Assembly (NCBI GenBank): GCA_964482515.1
Contig: CAYZXT010000003.1
Span: 1 to 64,000, forward strand
Source of the DNA: CAYZXT01 sp964482515
GTDB taxonomy: Bacteria; Elusimicrobiota; Elusimicrobia; FEN-1173
Length of the DNA stretch: 64,000 nucleotides
Direction of reading: 5' to 3'
Part shown: positions 42,801 to 45,800 of the stretch, in pieces
Layout of the letters: each line of letters starts with the position of its first letter
Position numbering within the stretch: position 1 is the first letter of the stretch
The notes under the pieces: model-generated
What the model was told of the DNA's origin: nothing
Database searches by the model: none
The model's input: the letters and a program-made list of their open reading frames with translations, nothing else
Translations under genes and position numbers: made by a program

Positions 42801-45800
42801 AGTCCGCCCTCGGCGTCCTGGAAATCCACGTCATAAACGGCCCCGGGGTCCGCGTCGCGCCATACGTCGTCCGCCTGGTTGTCTGTCAGCACGGGCGGCG
42901 AAGTGTCTTTCTTCACATAAAAGGAGTCTGCGAGGACGGCGGATGATCCTGCCACGTCGAAGACCCTCACCGTCACGTAGTTCGTCGCGCCGTTGAGCAT
43001 GGCGTTGAAGACGCCCGCCGGCAGGGACCAGTCGGCGGTGTACGTGTTGGCGTTGATGTTGGATACTACCGTCGTGTATGAATTGAGGAAGGGTCCGACG
43101 CCGCCCGGCAGGGTCGATACGCGGACGTCGAAGCGTGACAGGCGGCTGCCGCCGGCGTCAAGGAAGTCCACATTGTAAATCCCGTCGTTGGTTTTCCGCC
43201 AGGCCGCATCGCCCGCTTGGTTGTCCGTGACGCTCGGCGGCGAGACGTCCTTCAGGATTTGGAACACGTCGGTCGACACCGCGACCTTCCCCACCGCGTC
43301 GAAGGCCCGCACGCTGACGTAGTTGGTGGCGCTTTCCTGGAGTGCGGTAAAGTCAACGGACCAGTTGGACGTATAATCGTTCGCGCCTGAGAGGCCGGAG
43401 GCGATGTCCGTCCACGCCTTCAGGTCGCCGACGCCGCCGGGCAGGTTCGCGGAGGACGAGATGGAATATTGGACGGTGGTCAGTCCGGAAGCCAGGTCGT
43501 GGAAATCCACGTCGTAAGTCGTGCCACCGCTCCGCCTCCAGCTGAAGTCGCCTCCCTGATTGTCCGTAAAGGAAGGCGTCGACGTGTCCTTGCGAACGAA
43601 GAAAACGTCGGTCGCGGTGGAGGAGGAGCCGCCGTTGTCGAACACTTTAACGGATATGTAGCTGGTCCCTTCCGGCAACAGGTCCCAGGTTCCTGACAAC
43701 AGCGCCCAGTCGGCGGTATATTCATCCGCGTTGATGTTCGTGACGACATCGGTCCAGTCCTGGACGATGTTTTGCTGGTTCGGCAGGAGCGCCGCGCGCG
43801 TCTGGAAGCGGTCCAGGGCCGCGTTGATGGAGTTGGAGGCGAAGTCCACATCGTAAAGTGTTCCCGCGGCGCTTCGCCACGCGTCGTCGCCCATCTGGTT
43901 GTCGATGACGATCGGCGGCCCAGTGCCTCTCAGAACATAGAAGGCGTCGTCCTGAGCGGTGATGCTTCCGGCCCCGTCGATGGCCCGTACCGACACAAAG
44001 TTCTGTCCGAGCCGCATGGCCCCGAAGTTTACACCCCAGTTGTCGCTATAGGCGTCGGTGTTGACCGTGGCGATGTCCGTCCAATCCTTCACCAGGGTCC
44101 CGGTTTGTCCGGGGTCCGTGTATACGCTGTATTGGATGCTCGCCAGCGAGGAGCCGCCCGCGTCCGCGAAATCCACGTTAAAGATCGCGCCGGGGTTCGA
44201 GTAGTAGGTCGTGTCGTCTCCCAGCTGGTTGTCCGTGACGACCGGCGGCGTGGTGTCCTTGAGAATGACGAAAGCGTCGTTGAGGGAGCTGGCGTTCCCC
44301 GCGTTGTCCGTGGCCCGCACGGAGACGTAGACCGTGGTTCCCTGGGGGATCGAGGCGAAGTGTCCTGAGGATATGGCCCAGTCCGTCGAATAGGAAACAG
44401 TTCCCGTTGAGGAATGGATGGAGGTGTAGGGCGCTATCTGAGTTCCGGTCTGTCCCGCCCCGGTGAAGAGCGCGTAGTCCACCGTGGACAAAAGCGAGGT
44501 CGCGTCCTGGAAATCCACATCGTAAAGCGTGCCTGAGCTGTTCCGCCAGTTGAAGTCGCCCGCTTGATTGTCCTCGATGGCCGGGATGACGTTGTCTTTC
44601 CTCACGTGGAAAACATCCAACGCCGTCGTGGTGGCCCCGGCGACGTTGAAAGCGCGGACGGAGACATAGTTGGTTCCCTGGGAAAGAGAATTGAAGATCA
44701 CGCTCCAGTCCGCGTCGTAGGACGGCGTCCCTGCGGAGGTGAAGATGTCGGTCCAGGGGATCTGATCGCCCACGCCTGCCGGCAATCCCGCGGCGCTGTG
44801 GACGGTGTATTGCGCGCCGGTGAGAAGGGAGACAGCGTCCTGGAAATCCACATCGTACGTCGTGCCGCCGAAGCGCCTCCAGGTGTCGTCGCCCGCCTGA
44901 TTGTCGATGACTTGCGGCGCGGATGTGTCGATCATGATGTAAAAGGCGTCAACCGATACGGAACTCGCGTTGCCCGCATTGTCCAGGGCGCGGATTGAAA
45001 TGTAGTTTTTCCCCGGCTGCATGGCATCGAACACTTCGTTCGGCAGGGCCCAATCCAACGTGTAGTCCGCAGCATTGATGTCCGCGACGACATCGGACCA
45101 ATCGGGAGAGAACGGACCGCCTCCCCCCGCGACCGTGCTGGCCCGGACCTGGAAACCTGCGAGCAGGCTTCCGGTGGCGGCGTCATGGAAATCAACGTCA
45201 TAGGTCCCTGAGTTGGACGTCCGCCAGGTGTCGTCGCCGGATTGCTGATCGGAAACCGTCGGAACCGTTGTGTCCTTCTTCACGTAGAAAACGTCTTCCA
45301 GGGTTGCGATTCGGGCCGACCGGTCGTACACGCGGACCGAGACGTAGCTGAAGCCTTCCGGCAACGAGCCGAAGGGAAGGGCCCAATCAGCGGCATAAGA
45401 GGTTTGGTTGAGGCCGGGTCCGATGAAGGTCGTCCAGTCGACCGCGGTCGTTCCCTGTCCCAGGGGCGCCGTGGTGACCCTGTACTGCGCACGGTCGATC
45501 CTGGACTCGAGGTCGTAGAAATCCACGTCATAAACGGTTCCTGGATCGGCGCCGCGCCAAACGTCGTCCCCCAGCTGGTTGTTCGTGATGCCCGGATTGG
45601 TGACATCTTTGTTGGCGTAAAAGACGTCGTTGAGCGTGGTGGTGTTTCCGGCGACGTCCCAAACGCGCACGGAAATGTAGTTCGTGGTCTCCCCTTCCGC
45701 CAGGGAAGAGAAATCAATTTGCCAATCGGAGGCGAAGGAAGGCAGGTTCAAGTTCGTGAATATCGGGGTCCAATCTTTCCGAACGATGCCCGCCTGTCCG